Source: Desulfatibacillum sp. | GTDB taxonomy: Bacteria > Desulfobacterota > Desulfobacteria > Desulfobacterales > Desulfatibacillaceae | Reading direction: 5' to 3' | Assembly (NCBI GenBank): GCA_016342355.1 | Contig: JAEINP010000010.1 | Span: forward strand, 1 to 64,000 | DNA: 64,000 bases | Shown here: piece by piece, positions 17,790-26,100 of the stretch | Layout: every line of letters begins with the position of its first letter | Numbering within the stretch: the first letter of the stretch is position 1 | The notes under the pieces: generated by a model | Seen by the model: only the letters and a program-made list of their open reading frames with translations | What the model was told of the DNA's origin: nothing | Databases searched by the model: none | Program-made: the position numbers and the translations under genes

Positions 17790-18086
17790 ATGGACAAGGT
17801 ATGCGGCGTGTACGTCTTAGCCAGCAGAAGGAATGGAACCTAGTATACCGGGGTGACCTCCAACTTGAAAAAACGGGCCTATGAGCATAAAACAGGGATG
17901 AATGGAGGGTTTTCCAGTCGGTATCAAACAACAGTGTTGGTTTACTACGAAGCCCATAGGGATATTAATTCCGCTATTGCCCGGGAAAAGCAGATAAAAA
18001 ACTGGCGTCGTGCCTGGAAAATCCGCCTGATTGAGGAGAAGAATCCCTACTGGAATGACTGTATAGGTCAATTTGAGATAAAATGA
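17790..18086 (+). pseudogene. GIY-YIG nuclease domain protein with in-frame amber codon
   Basis: From the ATG at 17790 the frame reads MDKVCGVYVLASRRNGT, then TAG at 17841-17843, then YTGVTSNLKKRAYEHK and on to a normal C-terminus. The full product would be about 98 residues, the usual size of single-domain GIY-YIG (YhbQ-like) proteins. Family members have Leu at the TAG position (NGTLYTGVTSNL), so a TTG-to-TAG change is the simple explanation. The downstream part has Arg-26 and Glu-66-type conserved residues and no other damage, so the event is recent or suppressed. No alternative start gives a complete domain. Confidence 0.75.
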
Positions 18087-18472
18087 CGCGGCGACTAGAC
18101 TAACATATTGAAAATATTACATATTGATTTGCAAATCCCGATGTAGTGACCCAAATTAAAAAATATTGGCAGGGCCTTCTGCTCTTGGTATACAAGCGCC
18201 AAGTGTATCAAAAAAATACGCAAATCCAATCGAAACTCCGACAAAGTAAGCGTTCAAGGGGGGTAAAGAAAGCACTACTTAGGAATCATTATCACTATAC
18301 ATCAACCTTTATGTAAAAATTTGCGTCCGTCGCATTCTCTCCTTGGCTGCCCCGGGCGTGTAAACGCGGCGCGATGTGCAAGAGGCAGGGCTTGCAAGAC
18401 CATGGATCATGCTTACCATTTGGCTGCATATGCCTGCATGGCAGGCGGGAATATTATAGGAGGTAGGAATCC
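18087..18472. other. Gene-free region upstream of htpX
   Basis: AT-rich in its first half and without a convincing ORF. AGGAGG at 18461-18466 is the htpX ribosome site. I see no tRNA, terminator or repeat here. Confidence 0.5.
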
Positions 18473-19396
18473 ATGGGCAACCAGATCAAAAGCGTAATGC
18501 TGTTAACGGCCATGACGGCCTTTTTGCTAATTGTGGGAAATCTCCTGGGCGGCAGGGCGGGGATGACCTTGGCCCTTATTATGGCCATGGGGATGAATTT
18601 TTTCAGCTACTGGTTTTCGGATAAAATCGTCCTGCGCATGTACCGGGCTAAGGAAGTGGGGCCGTCCCAATCCTCGGAGTTATTCGGGATTGTCCAGCAT
18701 TTGGCTTCCAATGCAGGGCTCCCCATGCCCAAAGTCTATATCATTCCCCAGCAGGCCCCCAATGCCTTTGCAACCGGTCGTAACCCGGATCACGCCGTGG
18801 TGGCCGTCACCGAAGGCTTGCTAAACCTCATGAACCGGGAGGAACTCGCCGGGGTCCTGGCCCACGAACTGGCCCACGTCAAAAACCGCGATATCCTTAT
18901 CGGCACGATCGCCGCCACCATGGCAGGCGCCATCATGTTCCTGGCTTCCATGGCAAAATGGGGCGCCATATTCGGCGGATTCGGCGGCAATGACGACGAC
19001 AGCCCCCTGGGTTTTGTAGGCATGATTCTTATGGCTATCCTGGCTCCCATTGGCGCGGCCCTTATCCAGATGACCATCTCCCGCACCCGGGAATACCAGG
19101 CGGACGCCACAGGCGCTCAAATTTCTGGCAATCCCCGGGGCTTGGCCAATGCCCTGGCCAAACTCGGAGCCTATTCCGGCCGCATACCCATGGACGCCCA
19201 GCCCGCCACAGCCCATATGTTTATCGTGAACCCCCTGTCCGGCAAGAATCTGGCCAGCCTGTTTTCCACCCATCCCCCGCTGGAAGAACGGATCGCCCGG
19301 CTGACGGGAATGCGTCCTGACACACCCCCCAGCCAGGGCGGCGGAACGCGCAACGCCCAGGACAGCGCAAAGGATTTTTGGGATTCCCTCAAATAA
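18473..19396 (+). CDS. htpX: HtpX-type membrane zinc metalloprotease
   Basis: 307 residues; an inner-membrane M48 protease for quality control of membrane proteins. The zinc motif HELAH is at residues 131-135, and the third ligand Glu is in SRTREYQAD (~207). Two N-terminal spans (about 8-25 and 27-45) precede the catalytic domain, and two more flank the region between the zinc motif and EYQAD. The C-terminus has THPPLEERIARL, conserved in HtpX. AGGAGGTAGG precedes the ATG. Confidence 0.95.
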   Translation: MGNQIKSVMLLTAMTAFLLIVGNLLGGRAGMTLALIMAMGMNFFSYWFSDKIVLRMYRAKEVGPSQSSELFGIVQHLASNAGLPMPKVYIIPQQAPNAFATGRNPDHAVVAVTEGLLNLMNREELAGVLAHELAHVKNRDILIGTIAATMAGAIMFLASMAKWGAIFGGFGGNDDDSPLGFVGMILMAILAPIGAALIQMTISRTREYQADATGAQISGNPRGLANALAKLGAYSGRIPMDAQPATAHMFIVNPLSGKNLASLFSTHPPLEERIARLTGMRPDTPPSQGGGTRNAQDSAKDFWDSLK

Positions 19397-19795
19397 TTTT
19401 TCATCAAGCATATTCATTCTTTGTGCGGCAACCATCCTGACTTAGGGGGGCCAGTATCAATGAGTTGCTTGAAAAAGCAAAAGCCAACGGCAAAGCCATA
19501 GATCATGAAACTCTGCTTGGTGTAGTCGAAACAAATGCGTAACCATCCAATTAACCGTATCTTCACGGCGCAGTCGGGGTGTGGCATACTGTGGGATAGG
19601 AGGGCATGATTGCCTGCGCGCCTCGGTGTATAAAAGGCAGCGACGGCGAGAGGGATGCGGCCTTCGCTTCCGACGTCGGGAATCTATCTCCCCGAAGATC
19701 CGGGCCGGGTAAACGCTCTCATAAAATGGAGACTCATAGCTTAAACCAGCCCCGGATCTGTCCAAGCCCCGGGGGCCGCCGCACAAAAAGCCCGC
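19397..19795. other. Convergent intergenic region with gene debris and an inverted repeat
   Basis: Between convergent htpX and the methyltransferase. A short frame ending TAA at about 19542 encodes a gene-like tail (INELLEKAKANGKAIDHETL and on), cut off upstream by a stop. AGATCCGGG (19696-19704) and CCCGGATCT (19751-19759) form a 9-base inverted repeat. No intact gene. Confidence 0.4.
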
Positions 19796-20548
19796 CTAAT
19801 CTTGTTCTGATTCTGATTTTGAAAAGCGGCGTTCCGTGTACCAGTCCACTTGGCGGCATATGCCACGGACAATTTTAGCATCCCGGGCTGTGAGGGGGTG
19901 ACGGGAAAAAAACCGGCGGACGTTGTCCATCCAATGTTCCGGATTTTCCGGGTTGATGAAGTTAACACGCACCAGAAGGTCGGAAAGCTGTTCGTACATG
20001 GCGTCCAGGTCATACCGGTTTGCCAGGCGGGGGATGTTTTCCTTGGGGGTGTCCTGGGTGGCCTTGAAGACTTCGTAGCAAACAATGAGTACGGCCTGAG
20101 CCAGGTTGAGGGAGGAAAACCCGGCGGTGCGGATGTTCACCAGTTGGTGGCAAAGTCGGACATCTTCCGTGCTCAGACCTCTGTCCTCCCTGCCAAAAAC
20201 CAGGGCCACCTTGTTTTCTTTGGAGAGGGAAATGAGTTTGACGGCCATGTTTTCCAGGGTTATGGCCTTGCGGTGACTGCCCATCCTGGCCGTGGTTCCC
20301 ACCACATAGTTGAATTCCTTGAGGGCGGTTTGCAGGTCGTCCACCACTTCCATGGACTCGATGAGATGCCGCGCCCCCATGGTGGCCATGGGATAAATCT
20401 TTTCCATGTCCAGGTTTTTGGGGTCCACGACAATCAGCCTGCTCAGGCCCATATTGGCCATGGCCCTGGCCACGCCCCCTATGTTTTGGGGAATCTGGGG
20501 CTGGCACAGGACAATGGCCACATTATTGAAATCAACACTATGGGGCAT
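19796..20548 (-). CDS. tRNA/rRNA methyltransferase, TrmH family (TrmJ-like)
   Basis: 250 residues. SPOUT methyltransferase with the three TrmH motifs: NIGGVARAMANMGLSRL near residue 22, FGREDRGLSTEDV near 122, and FSSLNLAQAVLIVCYE near 146, which forms the knotted SAM site. The N-terminal VLCQPQIPQNIGG and the overall size match TrmJ, which 2'-O-methylates position 32 of tRNA. Its ATG overlaps the ndk stop (TAATG), so the two are translated together. Confidence 0.85.
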   Translation of the reverse strand: MPHSVDFNNVAIVLCQPQIPQNIGGVARAMANMGLSRLIVVDPKNLDMEKIYPMATMGARHLIESMEVVDDLQTALKEFNYVVGTTARMGSHRKAITLENMAVKLISLSKENKVALVFGREDRGLSTEDVRLCHQLVNIRTAGFSSLNLAQAVLIVCYEVFKATQDTPKENIPRLANRYDLDAMYEQLSDLLVRVNFINPENPEHWMDNVRRFFSRHPLTARDAKIVRGICRQVDWYTERRFSKSESEQD

Positions 20549-20964
20549 TAACCTGCCAATTCGTAGGGAGTGAAGAAAAATCCAATTTCCTGGACAGCGG
20601 TTTCCGGGGCATCGGAGCCATGGACGCTGTTTTTCTCTTTATCCAGGGCCAAGTCTGCGCGAATGGTTCCGGCTGCAGCTTGCTTGGGATCGGTGGCGCC
20701 CATGATTTCACGGTTCTTGAGGATCACACCTTCGCCTTCCAGGATCATGGGAACGCAGGGTCCGGAAGACATGTAGTCGGTGAGTTCTCCGTAAAAGGGG
20801 CGTTCCTTATGCACGGCGTAAAAGGCTTCGGCCTGGGCCTTGCTGAGCTTGAGGGTTTTCATGGCCACAATCCTGATGCCGGCGTCTTCAAAGCGTTTTA
20901 CGATATTGCCTATGAGATTTCTTTCCACAGCATCGGGTTTGATGATGGACAGGGTTCTTTCCAT
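20548..20964 (-). CDS. ndk: Nucleoside diphosphate kinase
   Basis: 138 residues, the normal length. It transfers phosphate from ATP to NDPs through phospho-His115 in NSVHGSD. Lys9 in IIKPDAV and the [14 protein letters not shown] helix are present. GAAAGGA lies upstream of the ATG. First gene of a two-gene unit with the methyltransferase. Confidence 0.96.
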   Translation of the reverse strand: MERTLSIIKPDAVERNLIGNIVKRFEDAGIRIVAMKTLKLSKAQAEAFYAVHKERPFYGELTDYMSSGPCVPMILEGEGVILKNREIMGATDPKQAAAGTIRADLALDKEKNSVHGSDAPETAVQEIGFFFTPYELAG

Positions 20965-21181
20965 GGTTGATGTCCTTTCATGTTAAAGGATAGAGTCTTG
21001 GTTGCGACATAAAATGTGTCTGGCGAGGCCTTACCAGAACAGACCCGGCAAGTCAATAAGCGCAAGATTTCCGTTTTTTTGGTTACAGAGTACATTCAGG
21101 GCAAAATCCGGTTGTAAAAACCGAAAAATGGGTTTAAGAAATAAGATTATTTTACTTCTTTCAGTCCCTAAGGAGGAGACG

Positions 21182-22246
21182 ATGGCACTAAAGGTCACAA
21201 AGGCATCCACACTGAAACCCCACCCGGCAGATGACAAGCTGGGATTCGGGCAGATTTTCACTGATCACATGTTCAACATGGACTATGCCCCGGAAAAGGG
21301 CTGGCATGATCCCCGGATCGATCCCTACGCGCCCATTTCCGCCGACCCCGCCATGCTGGTATTTCACTATGGACAGACCATTTTTGAGGGACTGAAGGCT
21401 TACAGAACACCAGAAGGCAAGATTCAGCTTTTCAGGCCCCAGGCCAATCTCAGTCGATTCAACCGGTCTGCGGAAATGCTGTGCATCCCGCATTTTGACG
21501 AGGCGGAGGCCCTGGAGCACCTGAAACAACTGATCGCGGTGGAAAAGGATTGGGTACCCAGTTCTCTGGGAACCAGTTTGTATATCCGGCCGACCATTAT
21601 CGCCACGGACATATATTTGGGTGTAACAGCGTCCAAGACATACCGTTTTTTCACCATCCTGTCACCCGTGGGCGCCTACTATGCAGAAGGCTTTGCACCC
21701 ATCAAGATTCTGGTGACCACCGAGCATGTGCGGGCTTCCCGCCAGGGTATTGGCGAGGCCAAGACAGCGGCCAATTACGCCGCCAGCATTTTAGCGGGCG
21801 CCAAGGCGGCCAAGGCCGGATATACCCAGGTGCTTTGGCTGGACGCAGTGGAAAGGAAATATGTGGAGGAAGTGGGCTCCATGAACATATTCTTTGTCAT
21901 TGACGGAGAACTGGTCACACCCGCGCTGAACGGAAGCATCCTTCCTGGCATCACCAGGGACTCAGTCCTCAGCATGGCAAGGCACTGGGGCATGCCTGTT
22001 TCGGAACGGAATATTTCCATTGACGAAATTTTCGAGGCCAATGAAGCAGGCAAGCTGGACGAAGTGTTCGGAACAGGAACCGCCGCGGTTATTTCCCCGG
22101 TGGGAGAACTCCGGTATGATGAAAAGGTCATCCATATCCGGAAGAATGAGGTAGGCCCCATATCCCAGAAGCTCTACGACGCCATTACCGGCATCCAGTT
22201 CGGACAGGCCGAAGATCCCTTTGGATGGATCGTGCCTGTGGACTGA
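21182..22246 (+). CDS. ilvE: Branched-chain amino acid aminotransferase
   Basis: 354 residues from the ATG at 21182, which has AAGGAGGAG upstream; the frame is open 60 codons further but unrelated to the family. Group II fold-type IV enzyme: FHYGQTIFEGLKAYR near residue 62, SLYIRPTIIATD near 135, the PLP Lys226 in ERKYVEEVGSMNIFF, LPGITRDS near 257, and GTGTAAVISPVG near 305. It transaminates Leu, Ile and Val. A strong terminator follows, so it is a single-gene unit. Confidence 0.95.
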   Translation: MALKVTKASTLKPHPADDKLGFGQIFTDHMFNMDYAPEKGWHDPRIDPYAPISADPAMLVFHYGQTIFEGLKAYRTPEGKIQLFRPQANLSRFNRSAEMLCIPHFDEAEALEHLKQLIAVEKDWVPSSLGTSLYIRPTIIATDIYLGVTASKTYRFFTILSPVGAYYAEGFAPIKILVTTEHVRASRQGIGEAKTAANYAASILAGAKAAKAGYTQVLWLDAVERKYVEEVGSMNIFFVIDGELVTPALNGSILPGITRDSVLSMARHWGMPVSERNISIDEIFEANEAGKLDEVFGTGTAAVISPVGELRYDEKVIHIRKNEVGPISQKLYDAITGIQFGQAEDPFGWIVPVD

Positions 22247-22277
22247 TGCTCATTTAGGTTTTAGCTGATTTAAAATT

Positions 22278-22319
22278 CGGGGAAAGCCTGCACACGTTAA
22301 AGGCTTTCCCCGTTTTTTT
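22278..22319 (+). terminator. Intrinsic terminator after ilvE
   Basis: CGGGGAAAGCCT (22278-22289) pairs perfectly with AGGCTTTCCCCG (22301-22312), followed by seven T. Confidence 0.9.
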
Positions 22320-22409
22320 CCGGCGTTCCCCATAAACTGCGCCTCAGGAATTCAAACCCAAAGCGTCCGTGAACAGGCGGATCACTAACCGGATGGACAC
22401 TGGAACTTG

Positions 22410-23429
22410 ATGGTTGACCTGCAAACCTACTTGAACACACCTCTTGCCATTGGCAACCGGACCATAGCGAACCGCCTGGTTTTGGCGCCCATGGCCGAGC
22501 TGACCCATATTGCTTTCCGGGAGGTGATGGCTCAATACGGAGGATACGGGCTCCTGTATACAGGCATGGCCGGGGCTACCAGTGTACCCGACGAAAACCC
22601 CAAGGCCTCCACGGTTTTTTCGTGGAGACCGGAAGAACTGGACCATACCGTGTGCCAGATATTCGGATCAGACCCGGAAATCATGGCGCGGGCCGCCGTA
22701 CGCATTGAAGCGGAAGGCTTTTTCGGGGTGGACATCAATTGCGGTTGTGCAGCTGGGGCCATTTGCAGGCGCGGGTTTGGAGCGGCCCTTTTGTCAGATC
22801 CTGAACAAGCAGCCCGGGTCGTGCGGGCCGTGCGTAAGGCTGTCAAAATCCCCCTGATCATAAAATTCCGCACAGGATGGGAAGACAATCCGGAGCACGC
22901 CGTGTCCATGGCCAGGCTTTTTTGCGACGAAGGCGCCGACGCCCTGATTTTTCACCCCCGGGTGGCCCCGGACATGCGAACCCGCCCGCCAAAATGGGAA
23001 TACATCGGCATAGTCAAGGAGGCCGTAACCATCCCTGTGTTTGGCAACGGCAATGTGGCCAGTCGGGTGGATGCGGAAAAAATGATTTCCCTGACGGGCT
23101 GCGACGGAATCGCCCTGGGCCGCGTTGCCCTGGCCCGGCCTTGGATCATGGCCGAGTGGACTCTGGGCCGAACTCCATCATTCCAGGATTACCGGGATGC
23201 GGGTCTGGCCATGGCGGAATTTTGCGCCAAACATTTTCAGGCCAGGACAGCTTTTTTACGATTTATGAAGTTTTCTCCTTATTATTGCGGCAATTTTCAG
23301 TTCGGGCACGCGCTTAATAAAAAACTCGCCAGATCCGGAGATATAGACAGTTTAATCAAGGTATTAAAAGATTTTCTTGACACAGCCCCCAGTATCAACT
23401 CCCGGCCCACCCCTAATCTTTTCGGATAA
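22410..23429 (+). CDS. tRNA-dihydrouridine synthase family flavoprotein
   Basis: 339 residues from the ATG at 22410 (a TTG codon directly precedes it). TIM-barrel FMN enzyme: VLAPMAELTHIAFRE near residue 25, DINCGCAAGAICRRGFGAAL around 108-127 with the catalytic Cys (113), IKFRTGW near 150, FHPR near 185, and FGNGNVASRVDAEKM near 210. The catalytic motif is NCGCA where most Dus proteins have NxGCP, so a specialised subgroup is possible. No strong Shine-Dalgarno sequence. Confidence 0.82.
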   Translation: MVDLQTYLNTPLAIGNRTIANRLVLAPMAELTHIAFREVMAQYGGYGLLYTGMAGATSVPDENPKASTVFSWRPEELDHTVCQIFGSDPEIMARAAVRIEAEGFFGVDINCGCAAGAICRRGFGAALLSDPEQAARVVRAVRKAVKIPLIIKFRTGWEDNPEHAVSMARLFCDEGADALIFHPRVAPDMRTRPPKWEYIGIVKEAVTIPVFGNGNVASRVDAEKMISLTGCDGIALGRVALARPWIMAEWTLGRTPSFQDYRDAGLAMAEFCAKHFQARTAFLRFMKFSPYYCGNFQFGHALNKKLARSGDIDSLIKVLKDFLDTAPSINSRPTPNLFG

Positions 23430-23503
23430 AATCCAATGCCATAAGTCCGGCGGCGGCGTGAGCCGAACTTGACAAGGCCTCCCCATTGCTGTCATTTTGT
23501 GTA

Positions 23504-23533
23504 TTGCAATTTTCAACCACATGGCTATATTAT
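23504..23533 (+). promoter_or_regulatory. Candidate promoter upstream of hypA
   Basis: TTGCAA at 23504-23509 and TATTAT at 23528-23533, 18 bases apart (TATATT at 23526 is an alternative -10). It is about 105 bases before the hypA ATG. Confidence 0.35.
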
Positions 23534-23639
23534 AGAGCAAACGTTCGTTTTTCCATCCCCAACCTGCCCTGGAAACGCGGGGGACCGAGCAGGCGCGGGA
23601 CCTTTCCCCTCACCCCAGTCCCCGCACGGATAACTCACT

Positions 23640-24029
23640 ATGCATGAAATGGGTATTGCCCTACAGATTGCCGAAATCGCCAAGTCTGCCATTCCCAAGA
23701 CTCCCGAGGATCTGAAGATCAAGGCTGTCAATCTCCGGGTAGGGAAGCTCACGGCCATTGTGCCCGACAGTTTGCGGTTCTGTTTTGAAATTGTGGTCAA
23801 AAACACGCCCCTGGATGGGGCCGCGCTTAACATTGAGGAAGTGCCTATCGTGGCGGTCTGCAAGGAGTGTTATGCGGAGACCATCATCACGGATGCGGAT
23901 TTTTCGTGCGGGAAATGCAAAAGCGGAAAACTGGACATTATTTCGGGACGGGAATTGACTGTGAGCTCCATTGAAGTGGCGGACCCTGAAGAATCGGAAA
24001 CAAACAAAAAGAAATCCAAAAAGAAATAG
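23640..24029 (+). CDS. hypA: Hydrogenase nickel incorporation protein HypA
   Basis: 129 residues. Starts MHEMGIA with the nickel-binding His2. The zinc site is two Cys pairs, CKEC (~78) and CGKC (~93). The Lys-rich tail (NKKKSKKK) after residue 120 is an extension beyond most HypA proteins. It hands nickel to [NiFe]-hydrogenase precursors with HypB, whose gene follows 14 bases later. The other hyp genes are not in this window. Confidence 0.94.
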   Translation: MHEMGIALQIAEIAKSAIPKTPEDLKIKAVNLRVGKLTAIVPDSLRFCFEIVVKNTPLDGAALNIEEVPIVAVCKECYAETIITDADFSCGKCKSGKLDIISGRELTVSSIEVADPEESETNKKKSKKK

Positions 24030-24043
24030 CAAAAGGAGCAACC

Positions 24044-24718
24044 ATGGAAATATCAGTCGTGCGTCAGGTCCTGGATGTCAATGACACCATGTCCGAGGAA
24101 AACAGGCAATATTTCACACAGCAGGGGGTGTATGTCTTTAATCTCATGAGTTCTCCGGGTTCGGGCAAAACCACCCTCCTGACCAAAATTCTCATGCGGC
24201 TTAAGCCGGAAATCCGGGCGGCGGTCATTGTGGGGGATGTGTGCACCACCAATGACGCGGACCGTTTGGCGGTGACGGGGGTGCCCGTGGTCCAGATCAC
24301 CACCGATGATTTCGGAGGGGACTGTCACCTGGCCGCCCATGTGATCCGTAAAGCCGCCAAGGAACTGGATCTCACGGACATTGACCTGCTGATCGTGGAG
24401 AACATCGGGAATCTGGTCTGCCCCGCAGAGTTTAGCATAGGCGAAGATTCCAAGGGCGTGGTCCTTTCCATTACCGAGGGCGAAGACAAACCCCTCAAAT
24501 ACCCCCTTATGTTCCGGGTTTGCGATGTGGCCATCCTCAACAAAATGGACCTTGTGCCCTATCTGGATGCGGACCCGGACCTTGCCGTGAAAAATATGTT
24601 GACCGTACACCCTGAAATGCCGGTATTTAAAACCAGCGCCACCAAGGAAACAGGGTTGGACGAATTCATAGACTGGTTGAAAGCCCAGATGGCCAAGAAG
24701 GCCCAGGCAGCCAAATAA
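24044..24718 (+). CDS. hypB: Hydrogenase nickel incorporation GTPase HypB
   Basis: 224 residues. SIMIBI GTPase with Walker A SPGSGKTTLL near residue 37, GDVCTTNDADRL near 66, the metal-site residues in GGDCHLAAH near 94, ENIGNLVCPAEF near 118, and NKMDLVPYL near 163. It lacks the N-terminal CCxxC motif and His-rich stretch found in many HypB, so nickel storage is not expected. AAAAGGAG precedes the ATG. Confidence 0.94.
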   Translation: MEISVVRQVLDVNDTMSEENRQYFTQQGVYVFNLMSSPGSGKTTLLTKILMRLKPEIRAAVIVGDVCTTNDADRLAVTGVPVVQITTDDFGGDCHLAAHVIRKAAKELDLTDIDLLIVENIGNLVCPAEFSIGEDSKGVVLSITEGEDKPLKYPLMFRVCDVAILNKMDLVPYLDADPDLAVKNMLTVHPEMPVFKTSATKETGLDEFIDWLKAQMAKKAQAAK

Positions 24719-24774
24719 ATCATTGGTTAACAGGCTCATGTAGTTATAATTACAACGAATCCACAGGAGGATTT

Positions 24775-25767
24775 ATGGGAACCGTCTACGATCAATTCGC
24801 CGAAAAAATCATGATCCCCGGTTCGGTGATCATCCCCCAGTTAATCGCCATGATGGCCACGGAGCAGGAAGCGCAAATGCTCGTTTCCATGCCCGCCACG
24901 GCCCAGGCCCTGGCAGACAAGTTTTCCATGGAGCTTTCCGACGTGGAAGCCAAAATGGTGGATTTCTTTAAAAAAGGTTTGGTGTTCAAGTCCATCAAGC
25001 CCGACGGGATTGTTTATCGTATGCCCCGGGAGGTGATGCAGTTCCACGACGCCACCATCCTGTGGCACGGCGCCACTCGGGAGTATTACGACCTGTGGCA
25101 GAAATTCATGGAAGAGGAGTGGCCGGAGTACACCAAGATGGTGGAGCAGGTCATGCCCAAGCCCTTCACCCGGATCATCCCGGTGGAGGAATCCTTAAAT
25201 CCCAAGTCCCAGATCCTGGCTTACGAAAGCTGCAAGGAACTTATAGAGTCCGCCGACACCATTGCGGTGACCAAATGCACCTGCCGCCTCATCGCCCACA
25301 AATGCGACCGGCCTGTCGAGGTCTGCCTCCAGTTGGGCAAATCCGCCCGATATGCCCTGGAGAGGGAGACCGGCAGAGAGGTCAGCAAGCAGGAAGCCAT
25401 GGATATCATAAAGAAATCCGAAGAAGAAGGCCTCATGCATGTGACCATGAACAAGACCGATAACATGCACTTTATCTGCAATTGCTGCGGTTGCTGCTGC
25501 ATGGCCATGCCCATGATGATCCAATACGGCCGGAATATGAACGATCCCAGCCGTTTTTGCGCCGTGGTGGAAGAAGAAAAATGTGAGTCCTGCGGAGAAT
25601 GCGTGGAGCGTTGCTACTTCAGCGCCATTGTCCTGGACGAAGCAAAAGACGTGGCCGTGGTGGACGCTGACCAATGCATGGGCTGCGGCATCTGCCAGGT
25701 CACCTGTCCCACGGACGCCATCCGTCTGGACGAGGTCAGGCCAAAGGAATTCATACCCGTGGGATAA
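24775..25767 (+). CDS. Cys-rich [4Fe-4S] protein, paralog 1
   Basis: 330 residues. The N-terminal ~100 residues look like a winged-helix fold (IPQLIAMMATEQEAQ, then ALADKFSMELSDVEAKMVDFFKKGLVF). A central block has TKCTCRLIAHKCDRP and CLQLGK, then CNCCGCCC near residue 237. Two ferredoxin sites follow: CESCGECVERC near 265 and CMGCGICQVTCP near 299. This is the same architecture as the proteins at 44248 and 47325. AGGAGG precedes the ATG. It lies 56 bases after hypB and could share its transcript. The role is unknown; an electron-transfer partner of a CoA-linked oxidoreductase is a reasonable guess. Confidence 0.8.
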   Translation: MGTVYDQFAEKIMIPGSVIIPQLIAMMATEQEAQMLVSMPATAQALADKFSMELSDVEAKMVDFFKKGLVFKSIKPDGIVYRMPREVMQFHDATILWHGATREYYDLWQKFMEEEWPEYTKMVEQVMPKPFTRIIPVEESLNPKSQILAYESCKELIESADTIAVTKCTCRLIAHKCDRPVEVCLQLGKSARYALERETGREVSKQEAMDIIKKSEEEGLMHVTMNKTDNMHFICNCCGCCCMAMPMMIQYGRNMNDPSRFCAVVEEEKCESCGECVERCYFSAIVLDEAKDVAVVDADQCMGCGICQVTCPTDAIRLDEVRPKEFIPVG

Positions 25768-25833
25768 CGGGTTTTAACCTGCCGAAATTTATTCCAGCCA
25801 TGCAGGGTCTTTTTACGTTTTTACAGAATCAAG

Positions 25834-25868
25834 AAGGGGAAAGCCATATGCAAAGGCTTTCCCCTTTT
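25834..25868 (+). terminator. Intrinsic terminator
   Basis: AAGGGGAAAGCC (25834-25845) pairs with GGCTTTCCCCTT (25855-25866), followed by TT. It lies 66 bases after the ferredoxin-like gene. Confidence 0.85.
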
Positions 25869-25924
25869 GTTTGGTTTTCGCATAGCCAGGGCTTTATAAA
25901 AAATGCCATCAGGCCGGTTTTTCC

Positions 25925-25953
25925 TTGGTGACGATTTCCGAAATCGTCACCAA
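25925..25953. repeat. Perfect 29-base palindrome at a gene truncation point
   Basis: TTGGTGACGATTTC and GAAATCGTCACCAA flank a single central C (25939). It lies exactly where homology of the AAA fragment ends. Confidence 0.7.
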
Positions 25954-26100
25954 CAGCGGTTGCCTGACGCATTATGCGTTCCAATTCCCCCACAAGGGAG
26001 TTTTTCAATCCTCCGATGTCCAGTCTTATGAGAGGCCATCCAAACATTGATGCGCTCGCATTACATGATAATGATTTTCCAGTTCCTGGGAGCCCGACTA

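Noticed and set aside
18087-18472. Possible tRNA or small RNA gene
   Set aside because: No cloverleaf, T-loop or terminator could be found by eye in this stretch.
19457-19786. Minus-strand ORF of 109 codons in the htpX/trmJ gap
   Set aside because: Arg/Pro-rich, no ribosome site, and overlaps an inverted repeat and gene debris; no family recognised.
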